Positions 16,846 through 26,761 of a stretch of 64,000 nucleotides of DNA are shown here, piece after piece. The notes beneath the pieces were generated by a model, which was given only the letters and a program-made list of their open reading frames with translations, searched no databases and was not told where the DNA came from. This DNA is from Micromonospora wenchangensis. GTDB lineage: Bacteria > Actinomycetota > Actinomycetes > Mycobacteriales > Micromonosporaceae. The translations under genes were made by a program, and so were the position numbers. Where the stretch lies: NCBI RefSeq assembly GCF_002210435.1, contig NZ_MZMV01000021.1, positions 47,101 through 111,100 of the forward strand, given 5' to 3'. Within the stretch, counting starts at the first letter, position 1, and each line of letters opens with the position of its first letter.

Positions 16846-17594
16846 GATGGTGCTCCTCTGCATGTCGGGGGTGCCACGGCGCGTCCCGCAGGGGGTGCGG
16901 CGACGTGGTGGTGCCACTTCGGCAGGTGAAGAGGAAGATCGGACCGGCGATCGCGGGACGCCGGTCGGGGAGGCACAACCGGTTCGCCGGTTCAGGCATT
17001 CCACGGTCGCGCGGGCCTGGGCGGGCCGTGCCGGCCCGGGTGGCTCGGCTTTGCCGGCCGGGTGCCGGATGGCGCAACGCCGCCCTGCTGGACCGGACCC
17101 GGGCTGGACCGGGTCGGCGACCGGCCGGGGCGATCGCGGATACCAGGTGTAACGACCCCGGCCGGCCCACGATTCCGCCCCACGGGTGGCCCCCGTCACC
17201 CGCCGGTGGGCCGATCCGTCATCGCAACTCCGCTACCGACGACACCCGTCGGCAACCCACCGCCCGGTCACTCAAAGTCACAATCCACTCTCCATGCTAC
17301 GTACCCCTCCACACGCTTTGCTCTGCTGCCCTCTCCGCGACAGTCACTCCGTGTGCCCGGTGCGTATGGAGCAGCAGAGCAAAGCGTGCGAGGGAGGTAT
17401 GTGGTGGTTGCCGGAGGGTGGCGAGAATGGGCAGCTCAGGGATGGTTGGGGTGGGTGGGGTTCAGGTGGTCTCTGATCATGATCCGAGGATGGTTACTCT
17501 GTGTGATGTCTGTGGCTGTTCGGGTCGGGAGTTACTGACGGTGATCGGAGGTGGGGCGGCGGAGGGTCGGCCGGCGCTCCTCCGGCAGATCGGG
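16846..17594. other. 749-bp gene-free interval
   Basis: No frame here has a recognisable protein, a good start signal or a consistent codon bias. The left part is the long leader of the C39-like peptidase gene (minus strand), GC-rich, with several short self-complementary segments but no riboswitch I can name. The right part (about 17270-17540) is less GC-rich, contains a long inverted repeat (listed separately) and is downstream of the GH20 gene. A decayed mobile element or a non-coding RNA cannot be excluded. Confidence 0.5.
17312..17388. repeat. 18-bp perfect inverted repeat with 41-bp loop
   Basis: Left arm CACGCTTTGCTCTGCTGC at 17312-17329 and its exact reverse complement GCAGCAGAGCAAAGCGTG at 17371-17388. 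Beyond the outer ends, TACCCCTCC (left) and AGGGAGGTA (right) are also roughly complementary, so an imperfect stem of about 30 bp is possible. Not adjacent to any stop codon on the strand that would make it a simple terminator. Confidence 0.75.
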
Positions 17595-19361
17595 TCAACG
17601 CGTGGCGGGTGTGGTGGTGTCCCGGCCCGGTGCGGGCTGGTCGGGGGCGGGATTCCGGTGCGTACCTGCGGCGTCGGGGAGGTGCGGCCCGGCCGGCGCG
17701 GTGGGCCAGGGGATCTCCGGGGACGGGTGGAAGGCGATGCCGGCGGTGCGCCAGCGCGGGCCGTGGCCGGCCAGCCGCTCCCGGAAGCCGGTCCAGCTCC
17801 GGGTGGACGGCGCTGACCAGGCCACCTCGGCGAGGGCGGGCAGGCGCGGGAAGAACAGGAACTCGATCTCGGCCAACGAGGTCACCGACTCCGTCCAGAG
17901 CGGGGCCTCCACGCCCAGCACCGCCTCGGCGGGGACGCCGGTCAGGTGGGTCGCGGGATCCCAGTGGTACGCCCGGTGCACGTCGATCAGGCCGGCCCAG
18001 TCGTGCCCGATGGGGGTGTCCGGGGCGTACTTCATGTCCAGGTAGGCGTGGTTGCCGGGGGAGAGGATCACCCGGGCGCCCCGGCGTACCGCCTCGGCCA
18101 CCGTGGGGTCGTCGCCGTCGGTGCCCCACCACTGGAGCACCCGGCCGTCGACCTGCCCGGCGGGCGCGATCTGGTGCCAACCGACCACGGTCCGGCCCAG
18201 CCCGGCGACGATCCGCTGCGTCCGCTCCACGAAACCGGTGTACGCCGCCCCCTTGACCTTGTACGCCTCGTCCCCGCCGATGTGCAGCCACGGCCCGGGG
18301 GTCAGCGCGGCCACCTCGCCGAGCACGTCGGCGACGAAGTCGTACGTGCGCTCGTCGGTGGGGTCGACGTAGCTGAAGCCGACCTCGGTGCCGGTGTACG
18401 GCGGCGGCGCGACCCTGCCCGGGGCCAGCTCGGGGTACGCGACCAGGGCCGCGTTGGTGTGGCCGGGCAGGTCCACCTCGGGGACGACGGTGACGTGCCG
18501 CCGGGCGGCGTAGGCGACGATGCGTCGGTAGTCGGCGGCGGTGTACCAGCCGCCGGGGCCGCCGCCGACCGCGGTGCGCCCGCCGACGGTCGCCAGCCGG
18601 GGCCAGGAGTCGACGGCGATCCGCCAGCCCTGGTCGTCGGTGAGGTGCAGATGCAGGTGGTTGAGCTTGTACCGGGCCAGGTGGTCGATCACCCGGCAGA
18701 CGTCCTCGACGCCGAAGAAGTGCCGTGCCACGTCGAGCATCGCCCCCCGGTAGGGGAAGCGGGGCCGGTCGACGATCGTGCCGCCCGGCACCACCCAGCG
18801 CTGCGCCACCGGGGTCCGGCTCTCCACGGCCACCGGCAGCAGTTGCCGCAGCGTCTGCACGCCGTGGAACAGGCCGGTGGCGGTGCCGGCGGTGATCCGT
18901 ACCGCGTCGGGGTCGACGTCGAGCCGGTAGCCCTCGGCGTCGCCGGACACCGTCGCCGCCGGGCCGCGCGGCGCGGCGGCGGAGAGGGTGAGCTGGAGCG
19001 GGCCCGGGGCGGGCGGCAGGTCGGCGACCGGGAGCGGGTAGCCGGTGGCGGGGCGGAGCAGTTCGGCGAGGTGGCCGGCGACCTCGCGGGCGTCCGCGTC
19101 GGCGCTGACCCGTACCGCCGCGTCGGCGGGGAGGACGAAGTCGGCGGCCGGCTGCGGCCGGACCGACGCGGGCGCCGGCACCACGTCACCCAGGCCGACG
19201 GGCGGCCGGGTGAGCAGCCGCCCGGCGGCCTGCGCGGCGCTGCGCGCCAGCGTGCCCGCGGCCGGCGTGACCGTGGGCGGGACGGCCGGGGCCGGAGCGG
19301 CGTCGGGGCCCGGCGGCTGCTCGGGGACGGGGGCGACGCCGGTACGTGGGGTGCGCGACAC
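17595..19361 (-). CDS. beta-N-acetylhexosaminidase, GH20
   Basis: 588 residues. An N-terminal GH20b-like beta/alpha domain (about 65-185) precedes the GH20 TIM barrel: FPYRGAMLDVARHFFGVEDVCRVIDHLARYKLN, HLHLTDDQGWRI, VPEVDLPGHTNAAL and HIGGDEAY with the catalytic Asp364-Glu365 pair. It removes terminal GlcNAc/GalNAc from chitin-type or glycan oligosaccharides. No signal peptide is seen: the GTG start at 19361 (MSRTPRTGVAPVPEQ) opens into a Pro/Ala-rich segment. The frame is open to 19550 with upstream starts, but GGAG before 19361 is the best site. A non-classical or cytoplasmic location is possible. Confidence 0.85.
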   Translation of the reverse strand: MSRTPRTGVAPVPEQPPGPDAAPAPAVPPTVTPAAGTLARSAAQAAGRLLTRPPVGLGDVVPAPASVRPQPAADFVLPADAAVRVSADADAREVAGHLAELLRPATGYPLPVADLPPAPGPLQLTLSAAAPRGPAATVSGDAEGYRLDVDPDAVRITAGTATGLFHGVQTLRQLLPVAVESRTPVAQRWVVPGGTIVDRPRFPYRGAMLDVARHFFGVEDVCRVIDHLARYKLNHLHLHLTDDQGWRIAVDSWPRLATVGGRTAVGGGPGGWYTAADYRRIVAYAARRHVTVVPEVDLPGHTNAALVAYPELAPGRVAPPPYTGTEVGFSYVDPTDERTYDFVADVLGEVAALTPGPWLHIGGDEAYKVKGAAYTGFVERTQRIVAGLGRTVVGWHQIAPAGQVDGRVLQWWGTDGDDPTVAEAVRRGARVILSPGNHAYLDMKYAPDTPIGHDWAGLIDVHRAYHWDPATHLTGVPAEAVLGVEAPLWTESVTSLAEIEFLFFPRLPALAEVAWSAPSTRSWTGFRERLAGHGPRWRTAGIAFHPSPEIPWPTAPAGPHLPDAAGTHRNPAPDQPAPGRDTTTPATR

Positions 19362-19675
19362 GGGGCGGCTCCGAGGGGTGTATTCGCGAGGGATATGGCA
19401 AAGGTCAGGTTTGGTGCAACGGGTGACGTCAAGAGTACGAGGAGGAACCGGAATTGCGTGATCGTGCTCGTGGAAGCGTTCCCAGAAACCGGCGTGAACG
19501 CGGATAGTCGTGACGGCTGTGCCTATTGTCACCGAACGGTCCCAGCCCACCCGATGTTCGCTTAACCTTCGCCCACCGAACGCTGACCAGGCCGGATTGC
19601 CGGTGGTCAGCCCCGGGGTAAGTCAGAACTGAACCTTCGTTAAGTGTCAATTCCGGCGCGCGTGGGAGGCTTCTG
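19362..19675. promoter_or_regulatory. divergent intergenic region between GH20 gene and ppdK
   Basis: 314 bases with a lower-GC stretch (about 19385-19660), as expected for two divergent promoters. GTGGGAGG at 19661-19668 is the ribosome-binding site for ppdK. TTAACCTTCG and TTCGTTAAG at 19561-19642 are AT-richer patches that could hold promoter boxes. I could not assign a specific regulator site. Confidence 0.4.
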
Positions 19676-22378
<2,703 letters not shown>

Positions 22379-22386
22379 CCGCCCGC

Positions 22387-22417
22387 GACGCCCACCGGCC
22401 CACCGCCGGTGGGCGTC
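22387..22417 (+). terminator. hairpin terminator after ppdK
   Basis: GACGCCCACCGG and CCGGTGGGCGTC, perfect 12-bp arms with a 7-base loop, starting 8 bases after the ppdK stop codon. Confidence 0.8.
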
Positions 22418-22532
22418 ACGCGGCGTCGGTGCCCGGCCGGGTCGCGGGGTTCCCGGTGCGCGCGCCCTGCGGCGCGGTGCGGCGTAACCTGGGCTCCCGC
22501 GACCATGGGGTACGACGTGGAGGGGAGGCCGG

Positions 22533-23816
22533 ATGGTGGAGCCGCCCGCCCGACCACCAGGCGTCGAGGGGAACCCGGCCGACGCGCAACGGTGGGTCGA
22601 GGAGACGCCCAAGGACACCGGCCACGGCCGGTCCCCGTACGAGCGGGACCGGGCCCGGGTGCTGCACTCGGCGGCGTTCCGCCGGCTCGCCGCGAAGACC
22701 CAGGTGCACGTGGCCGGCACCGACGACTTCCTGCGTACCCGGTTGACCCACTCGCTGGAGGTGGCGCAGATCGCCCGGGAGATGGGTGCCCGGCTCGGCT
22801 GCGACCCCGACCTGGTGGACACCGCCGGGCTGGCCCACGACCTCGGGCACCCGCCGTTCGGGCACAACGGCGAGGACACCCTCGACGGGCTCGCCGCGTC
22901 CTGCGGCGGCTTCGAGGGCAACGCGCAGACGCTGCGGGTGCTCACCCGGCTGGAGGCGAAGGTGCTCGCCCCGGACGGCAGCCCCGCCGGGCTCAACCTC
23001 ACCCGGGCCGCGCTCGACGCGGTCAGTAAGTACCCGTGGCCCCGCCGCCCCGGGCTGCGCAAGTTCGGCGTGTACGGCGACGACCGCCCGGTCTTCGACT
23101 GGCTGCGCGCCGGCAGCCCCGCCCCCGCCGATCCCGACCCGTCCGGTGGGGCCCGCCGCTGCCTGGAGGCGCAGGTGATGGACTGGGCCGACGACGTGGC
23201 GTACTCGGTGCACGACGTCGAGGACGGCATCCACGGCGGCTACGTCTCGCTGCGTCCGCTCCTGCACGACCCGGACGAACGCGCCGCGCTCTGCGTCGAC
23301 GTGGCCGCCGTCTACTCCGGGGAGTCCCCGGACGACCTCGGCGGGGTGCTCGTCGAGTTGCTCGCCGACCCGGCGCTCACCCCGCTGGCCGGGTACGACG
23401 GCAGCCACCGCGCGCAGGTCGCCCTCAAGGCCACCACCAGTGTGCTCACCGGCCGGTTCGTGGCGACCGTGGTCGGGGCGACCCGGGACCGCTTCGGCCC
23501 CGGCCCGCACCGCCGCTACGCCGCCGACCTGGTCGTGCCACGCCGGATCAGGGCGCAGTGTGCCCTGCTCAAGGGCATCGCCTGGCGGTACGTGATGTGC
23601 CGCCCGGACGCCCGCGCCCGCTACGACCGTCAGCGGGACGTCCTCACCGAACTGGTCACCGTGCTCGCCGACCGCGCCCCGGACGCCCTCGACCCGGTCT
23701 TCGCCCCGCTGTGGCGGCAGGCCGGAGACGACCCCGCCCGGCTGCGCGTCGTCATCGACCAGGTCGCCTCCCTCACCGACCCCGCCGCCCTGACCTGGCA
23801 CACCCACCTCACCTGA
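22533..23816 (+). CDS. dgt: deoxyguanosinetriphosphate triphosphohydrolase-like protein
   Basis: 427 residues, HD-domain enzyme. [29 protein letters not shown]-type N-terminus (here [20 protein letters not shown]), HSLEVAQIA (His73), [13 protein letters not shown] (His102-Asp103) and [12 protein letters not shown] complete the metal site. It hydrolyses dNTPs to deoxynucleosides and triphosphate. ATG at 22533 with GGAGGGGAGG upstream. Its position before dnaG (three genes away) is common in actinobacteria, where the dgt-dnaG neighbourhood is conserved; here a siderophore protein and a BCCT transporter are inserted. Confidence 0.93.
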   Translation: [427 protein letters not shown]

Positions 23817-23906
23817 AGCCAGGCCCCACCCCTCTCCGCTCCCGCTCCCGCTCCCGCACTCGCCCCCGCGCCCGCGCCCCTCGCTCCCGCCCCAGCCCCT
23901 CGCTCC

Positions 23907-24018
23907 GGTGATCAAGAGGTTTGCGTCAGTTGATCAAGAAGTTTGCGTCAAAGTTGATCTCTGGATTGACGCGAATCTCTTGATCACCGGGGAGGTTGAC
24001 GCAAACCTCTTGATCACC
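23907..24018. repeat. four copies of a dispersed GATCAAGAGGTTTGCGTCA repeat, two per orientation
   Basis: Copies at 23907-23928 (plus), 23930-23950 (plus, one variant base), 23966-23988 (minus, two or three variant bases) and 23996-24018 (minus). The outer copies are nearly perfect inverted repeats, so the array can fold into nested hairpins. The same unit occurs again as a perfect hairpin at 53253-53307. It lies at the 3' end of dgt. The 90 bases before it are a low-complexity CTCCCG/CGCCC run. Confidence 0.9.
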
Positions 24019-24061
24019 GCGGAGTGGGGAGCGGGGGTGGGGGAGGGAGGGGGTTGGGGAG

Positions 24062-24080
24062 TTAGGGTAGCCTTAGTTCT
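24062..24080 (+). promoter_or_regulatory. iron-box-like operator over a leaderless promoter
   Basis: TTAGGGTAGCCTTAGTTCT matches the left half of the DmdR1/IdeR iron box (TTAGGTTAGGCTAACCTAA) at 12 of 19 positions by eye. Inside it, TAGCCT (24068-24073) sits exactly 7 bases before the ATG at 24081, the spacing of actinobacterial leaderless promoters. Iron-bound repressor would therefore cover the -10 element and the start. Confidence 0.6.
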
Positions 24081-24914
24081 ATGGCGGAGCGCTCCAAGAT
24101 GGTTACTGCGACGCGGGTGGTGCGGACCGGACGGCCCACCCCGCACCTGGTCCGGCTCGTTCTCGGTGGGGAGGAGTTGGCCGGCCTGCCGGTGGGGGAG
24201 TTCACCGACCACTACGTCAAGCTGGTCTTCCCGCCCGAGGGGGTGGACCTGCCGAGGCCGCTGGACCTGGCGGCGGTCAAGCGGGAGCTGCCCCGGGAGC
24301 AGTGGCCCCGGCTGCGCGCGTACACCGTGCGGGCCTGGGACGCGGCGGCCGGCGAGCTGACCATCGACGTGGTGCACCACGGCGACGAGGGGTTGGCCGG
24401 CCCGTGGGCGGCCCGGCTGCGTCCCGGCGACGAGGTGCTGTTCGTCGGCCCCGGCGGGGCGTACGCGCCGGACCCGACGGCGGACTGGCACCTGCTGGTG
24501 GGTGACGAGAGCGCCCTGCCGGCGATCGGCGCGGCGCTGGAGCGGCTGCCCGAGGGTGCCCCGGCGGTCGTCCTGGTCGAGATCGCCGACCCGGCCGACG
24601 AGCAGTCGTTGCCCAGCCCCGGCGCGGTGGCGTTGACCTGGCTGCACCGGGGCGACCGGCCGGTCGGCGCGGCGCTGGTCGAGGCGGTACGGGCGCTGGA
24701 GTTCCCGCCCGGCCGGGTGCACGCCTTCGTGCACGGCGAGGCCACCTTCGTCAAGGAGCTGCGCCGGCTGCTGCGGGTCGAGCGGTCGGTGCCCCGGGAG
24801 GCGCTGTCGATCTCCGGCTACTGGCGGCAGGGCATGGACGACGAGGGCTGGCGCTCCACCAAGCCCGACTGGAACCGGCAGGTCGAGGCCGAGGAGGCGG
24901 CCGCCGTCGGCTGA
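24081..24914 (+). CDS. siderophore-interacting protein (FAD-binding ferric-siderophore reductase)
   Basis: 277 residues. N-terminal FAD-binding barrel (FTDHYVKLVFPPEG, RAYTVRAWDAAAGELTIDVVHHGDEGLAGPWA) and C-terminal NAD(P)H/SIP domain (LLVGDESALPAIGAALERLP, AFVHGEATFVKELRRLL, SISGYWRQGMDDEGWR). The family (ViuB/YqjH-like) releases iron from ferric siderophores by reduction in the cytoplasm. There is no Shine-Dalgarno before the ATG, consistent with the leaderless promoter described at 24062. It is not linked to a siderophore biosynthesis or transporter locus here. Confidence 0.9.
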   Translation: MAERSKMVTATRVVRTGRPTPHLVRLVLGGEELAGLPVGEFTDHYVKLVFPPEGVDLPRPLDLAAVKRELPREQWPRLRAYTVRAWDAAAGELTIDVVHHGDEGLAGPWAARLRPGDEVLFVGPGGAYAPDPTADWHLLVGDESALPAIGAALERLPEGAPAVVLVEIADPADEQSLPSPGAVALTWLHRGDRPVGAALVEAVRALEFPPGRVHAFVHGEATFVKELRRLLRVERSVPREALSISGYWRQGMDDEGWRSTKPDWNRQVEAEEAAAVG

Positions 24915-25031
24915 GCGGGGTGACCCGGATCGGTCGTCGCCGCGTGCGGTTCACGACCTCGGCCGTCCACGGGGCGTGGAAATGGGCGGAAAGCGCCCGC
25001 TGCCGCGCCCGCCGGCCGGGACGATGTGACC

Positions 25032-26675
25032 ATGGCCGAGGGGGCGCGGGACGTAGGTACGCGAACGGGTGGCAGGCCCGACCCGGTGGTGCTCGCCCTG
25101 GGCGTCGGCGGGGTGCTGGCGGTCGTGCTCTGGGGGGTGTCCGCGCGCGGTTCGCTTGCCGACTTCGGCGAGTCCGGGCTGGCCTGGGTGATCGGCACCT
25201 TCGGCTGGTTCTTCGTCGTCGCGGCGGACGCGTTCCTGGTGCTCGCGGTGGTCGTCGCGGCCTCCCGCTACGGCCGGATCCGGCTGGGTGCCGACGACGA
25301 CCAGCCGGAGTTCGACACGCTGGCCTGGGTCGCCATGATGTTCAGCGCAGGGATGGGCATCGGTCTGGTCTTCTTCGCGGTGGCCGAGCCGATCCAGCAC
25401 TATGCCACCCCGCCACCGGCCACCGGCGTCGCGGCACAGACCCCGGCTGCCGGTGCGGCGGCCATGCAGTACACGCTCTTCCACTGGACGCTGCACCCGT
25501 GGGGCATCTATGCCGTCACCGCGCTGGCGCTGGCGTACTCGACCTTCCGTAGGGGGCGGGACAATCGGATCTCGGCCGCGTTCCGCCCGCTGTTCGGCGC
25601 GCGGGCCGACGGGGTGGCCGGTCGGGCCGTCGACCTGCTCGCCGTCTTCGCCACGGTCTTCGGTTCGGCCACCAGCCTCGGCCTCGGCGCGCTCCAGGTG
25701 GCCGCCGGTCTGGACCTGGTGGCCGGGGTGCCGGACACCAGGTCGGTGGAGCTGACCGTGATCGGCGCGCTCACCCTGGCCTTCGTCGTCTCGGCCTTCT
25801 CCGGCCTGCACCGGGGCGTCAAGTGGCTGTCCACCACCAACGTCCTGCTGGCCGTACTGCTGATGGTCTTCGTGTTCGTGGTGGGGCCGACGATCTACAC
25901 GCTGGAGGTGCTGCCCGCGTCGGTCGGTGACTACCTCAGTCGCCTGGTGTTCATGTCCACCCGTACCGGCGCGTTCTCCGACCCGGCGTGGCTCGGGTCC
26001 TGGACGATCTTCTACTGGGCCTGGTGGATCTCCTGGGCGCCGTTCGTCGGCACCTTCATCGCGCGGATCTCGCGCGGGCGGACCGTACGTCAGTTCCTGG
26101 TCGGGGTCCTGCTGGTGCCCAGCGGGGCCAGCGCGATCTGGTTCGCGATCATGGGCGGCAGCGCCCTGCGTACCCAGGCCAGCGGCACCCGCGACTTGGT
26201 GGCGGACGTCGGGGCGGGCAGCGAGCAGGCGCTGTTCGGGCTGCTGGACGCGCTCCCGCTGGGGACCGTCACCAGCGTGCTGGCCATGGTGCTCATCGCG
26301 CTCTACTTCGTGACCAGCGCCGACTCGGCGTCGCTGGTGCTGGGGTCGCTCACCTCGGGCGGCGCACTGCGCCCGCACCGCGTACTCGTGGTGCTCTGGG
26401 GGGTGCTGATCGGGGCGGTCGCCGCCGCGCTGCTGCTCGCCGGGGGCCTGGCCGCCCTGCAACAGGCGACCATCATGGTGGCGCTGCCGTTCGTGGTGGT
26501 GATGCTCGGACTCGCCGTGGCGCTGCTGCGCGACATGGCCTGGGACCCGGCGGTCGCCGGGCACCCGGACCGGGGCCGCCGGTCCGGCCTGGCCGCCGCC
26601 GTGCGGGCCGCCCGGTCGTACGACGAGGAGGACGCGCCACCGGTCACCCGCTGGCTGCACCGTCCTCCCCGCTGA
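25032..26675 (+). CDS. BCCT-family betaine/carnitine/choline transporter
   Basis: 547 residues with about twelve membrane segments. BCCT hallmarks: MMFSAGMGIGLVFFAVAEPIQHY, the substrate-box WTIFYWAWWISWAPFVGTFIARISRGRTVRQF, and SADSASLVLGSLT. These are sodium- or proton-coupled importers of glycine betaine, choline or related compatible solutes. The N-terminus is short and the C-terminal tail (about 45 residues) is charged and acidic/basic, as in osmoregulated members. An alternative GTG start at 25026 adds two residues; neither has a strong ribosome-binding site. Confidence 0.92.
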   Translation: MAEGARDVGTRTGGRPDPVVLALGVGGVLAVVLWGVSARGSLADFGESGLAWVIGTFGWFFVVAADAFLVLAVVVAASRYGRIRLGADDDQPEFDTLAWVAMMFSAGMGIGLVFFAVAEPIQHYATPPPATGVAAQTPAAGAAAMQYTLFHWTLHPWGIYAVTALALAYSTFRRGRDNRISAAFRPLFGARADGVAGRAVDLLAVFATVFGSATSLGLGALQVAAGLDLVAGVPDTRSVELTVIGALTLAFVVSAFSGLHRGVKWLSTTNVLLAVLLMVFVFVVGPTIYTLEVLPASVGDYLSRLVFMSTRTGAFSDPAWLGSWTIFYWAWWISWAPFVGTFIARISRGRTVRQFLVGVLLVPSGASAIWFAIMGGSALRTQASGTRDLVADVGAGSEQALFGLLDALPLGTVTSVLAMVLIALYFVTSADSASLVLGSLTSGGALRPHRVLVVLWGVLIGAVAAALLLAGGLAALQQATIMVALPFVVVMLGLAVALLRDMAWDPAVAGHPDRGRRSGLAAAVRAARSYDEEDAPPVTRWLHRPPR

Positions 26676-26761
26676 GCCGGGCGTCCGCCACCCGCCCGTC
26701 CCCCGCCCGACGGATCGTCGGCCCGGCAGGGCAGGATGGAGGGCCGAGGGGGTGGCACCGC

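Noticed and set aside
16846..17150. cyclic-di-AMP or cobalamin riboswitch in the long leader of the C39-like peptidase gene
   Set aside because: Looked for conserved core sequences of both classes on the minus strand and did not find them; only generic GC-rich pairing is present.
17062..17538. Open frames in the 749-bp gap (for example 17062-17538 plus, 17186-17476 plus)
   Set aside because: No ribosome-binding site, no family, and they run through the inverted repeat with codon use unlike neighbouring genes.
17595..19550. Longer start for the GH20 gene at 19550
   Set aside because: The extra 63 residues have no signal peptide or domain, and the GTG at 19361 has a GGAG site; the added segment also covers the likely promoter zone.
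23907..24018. CRISPR-like array
   Set aside because: Four copies only, in alternating orientation, with irregular short gaps and no cas genes; it is a palindromic dispersed repeat.
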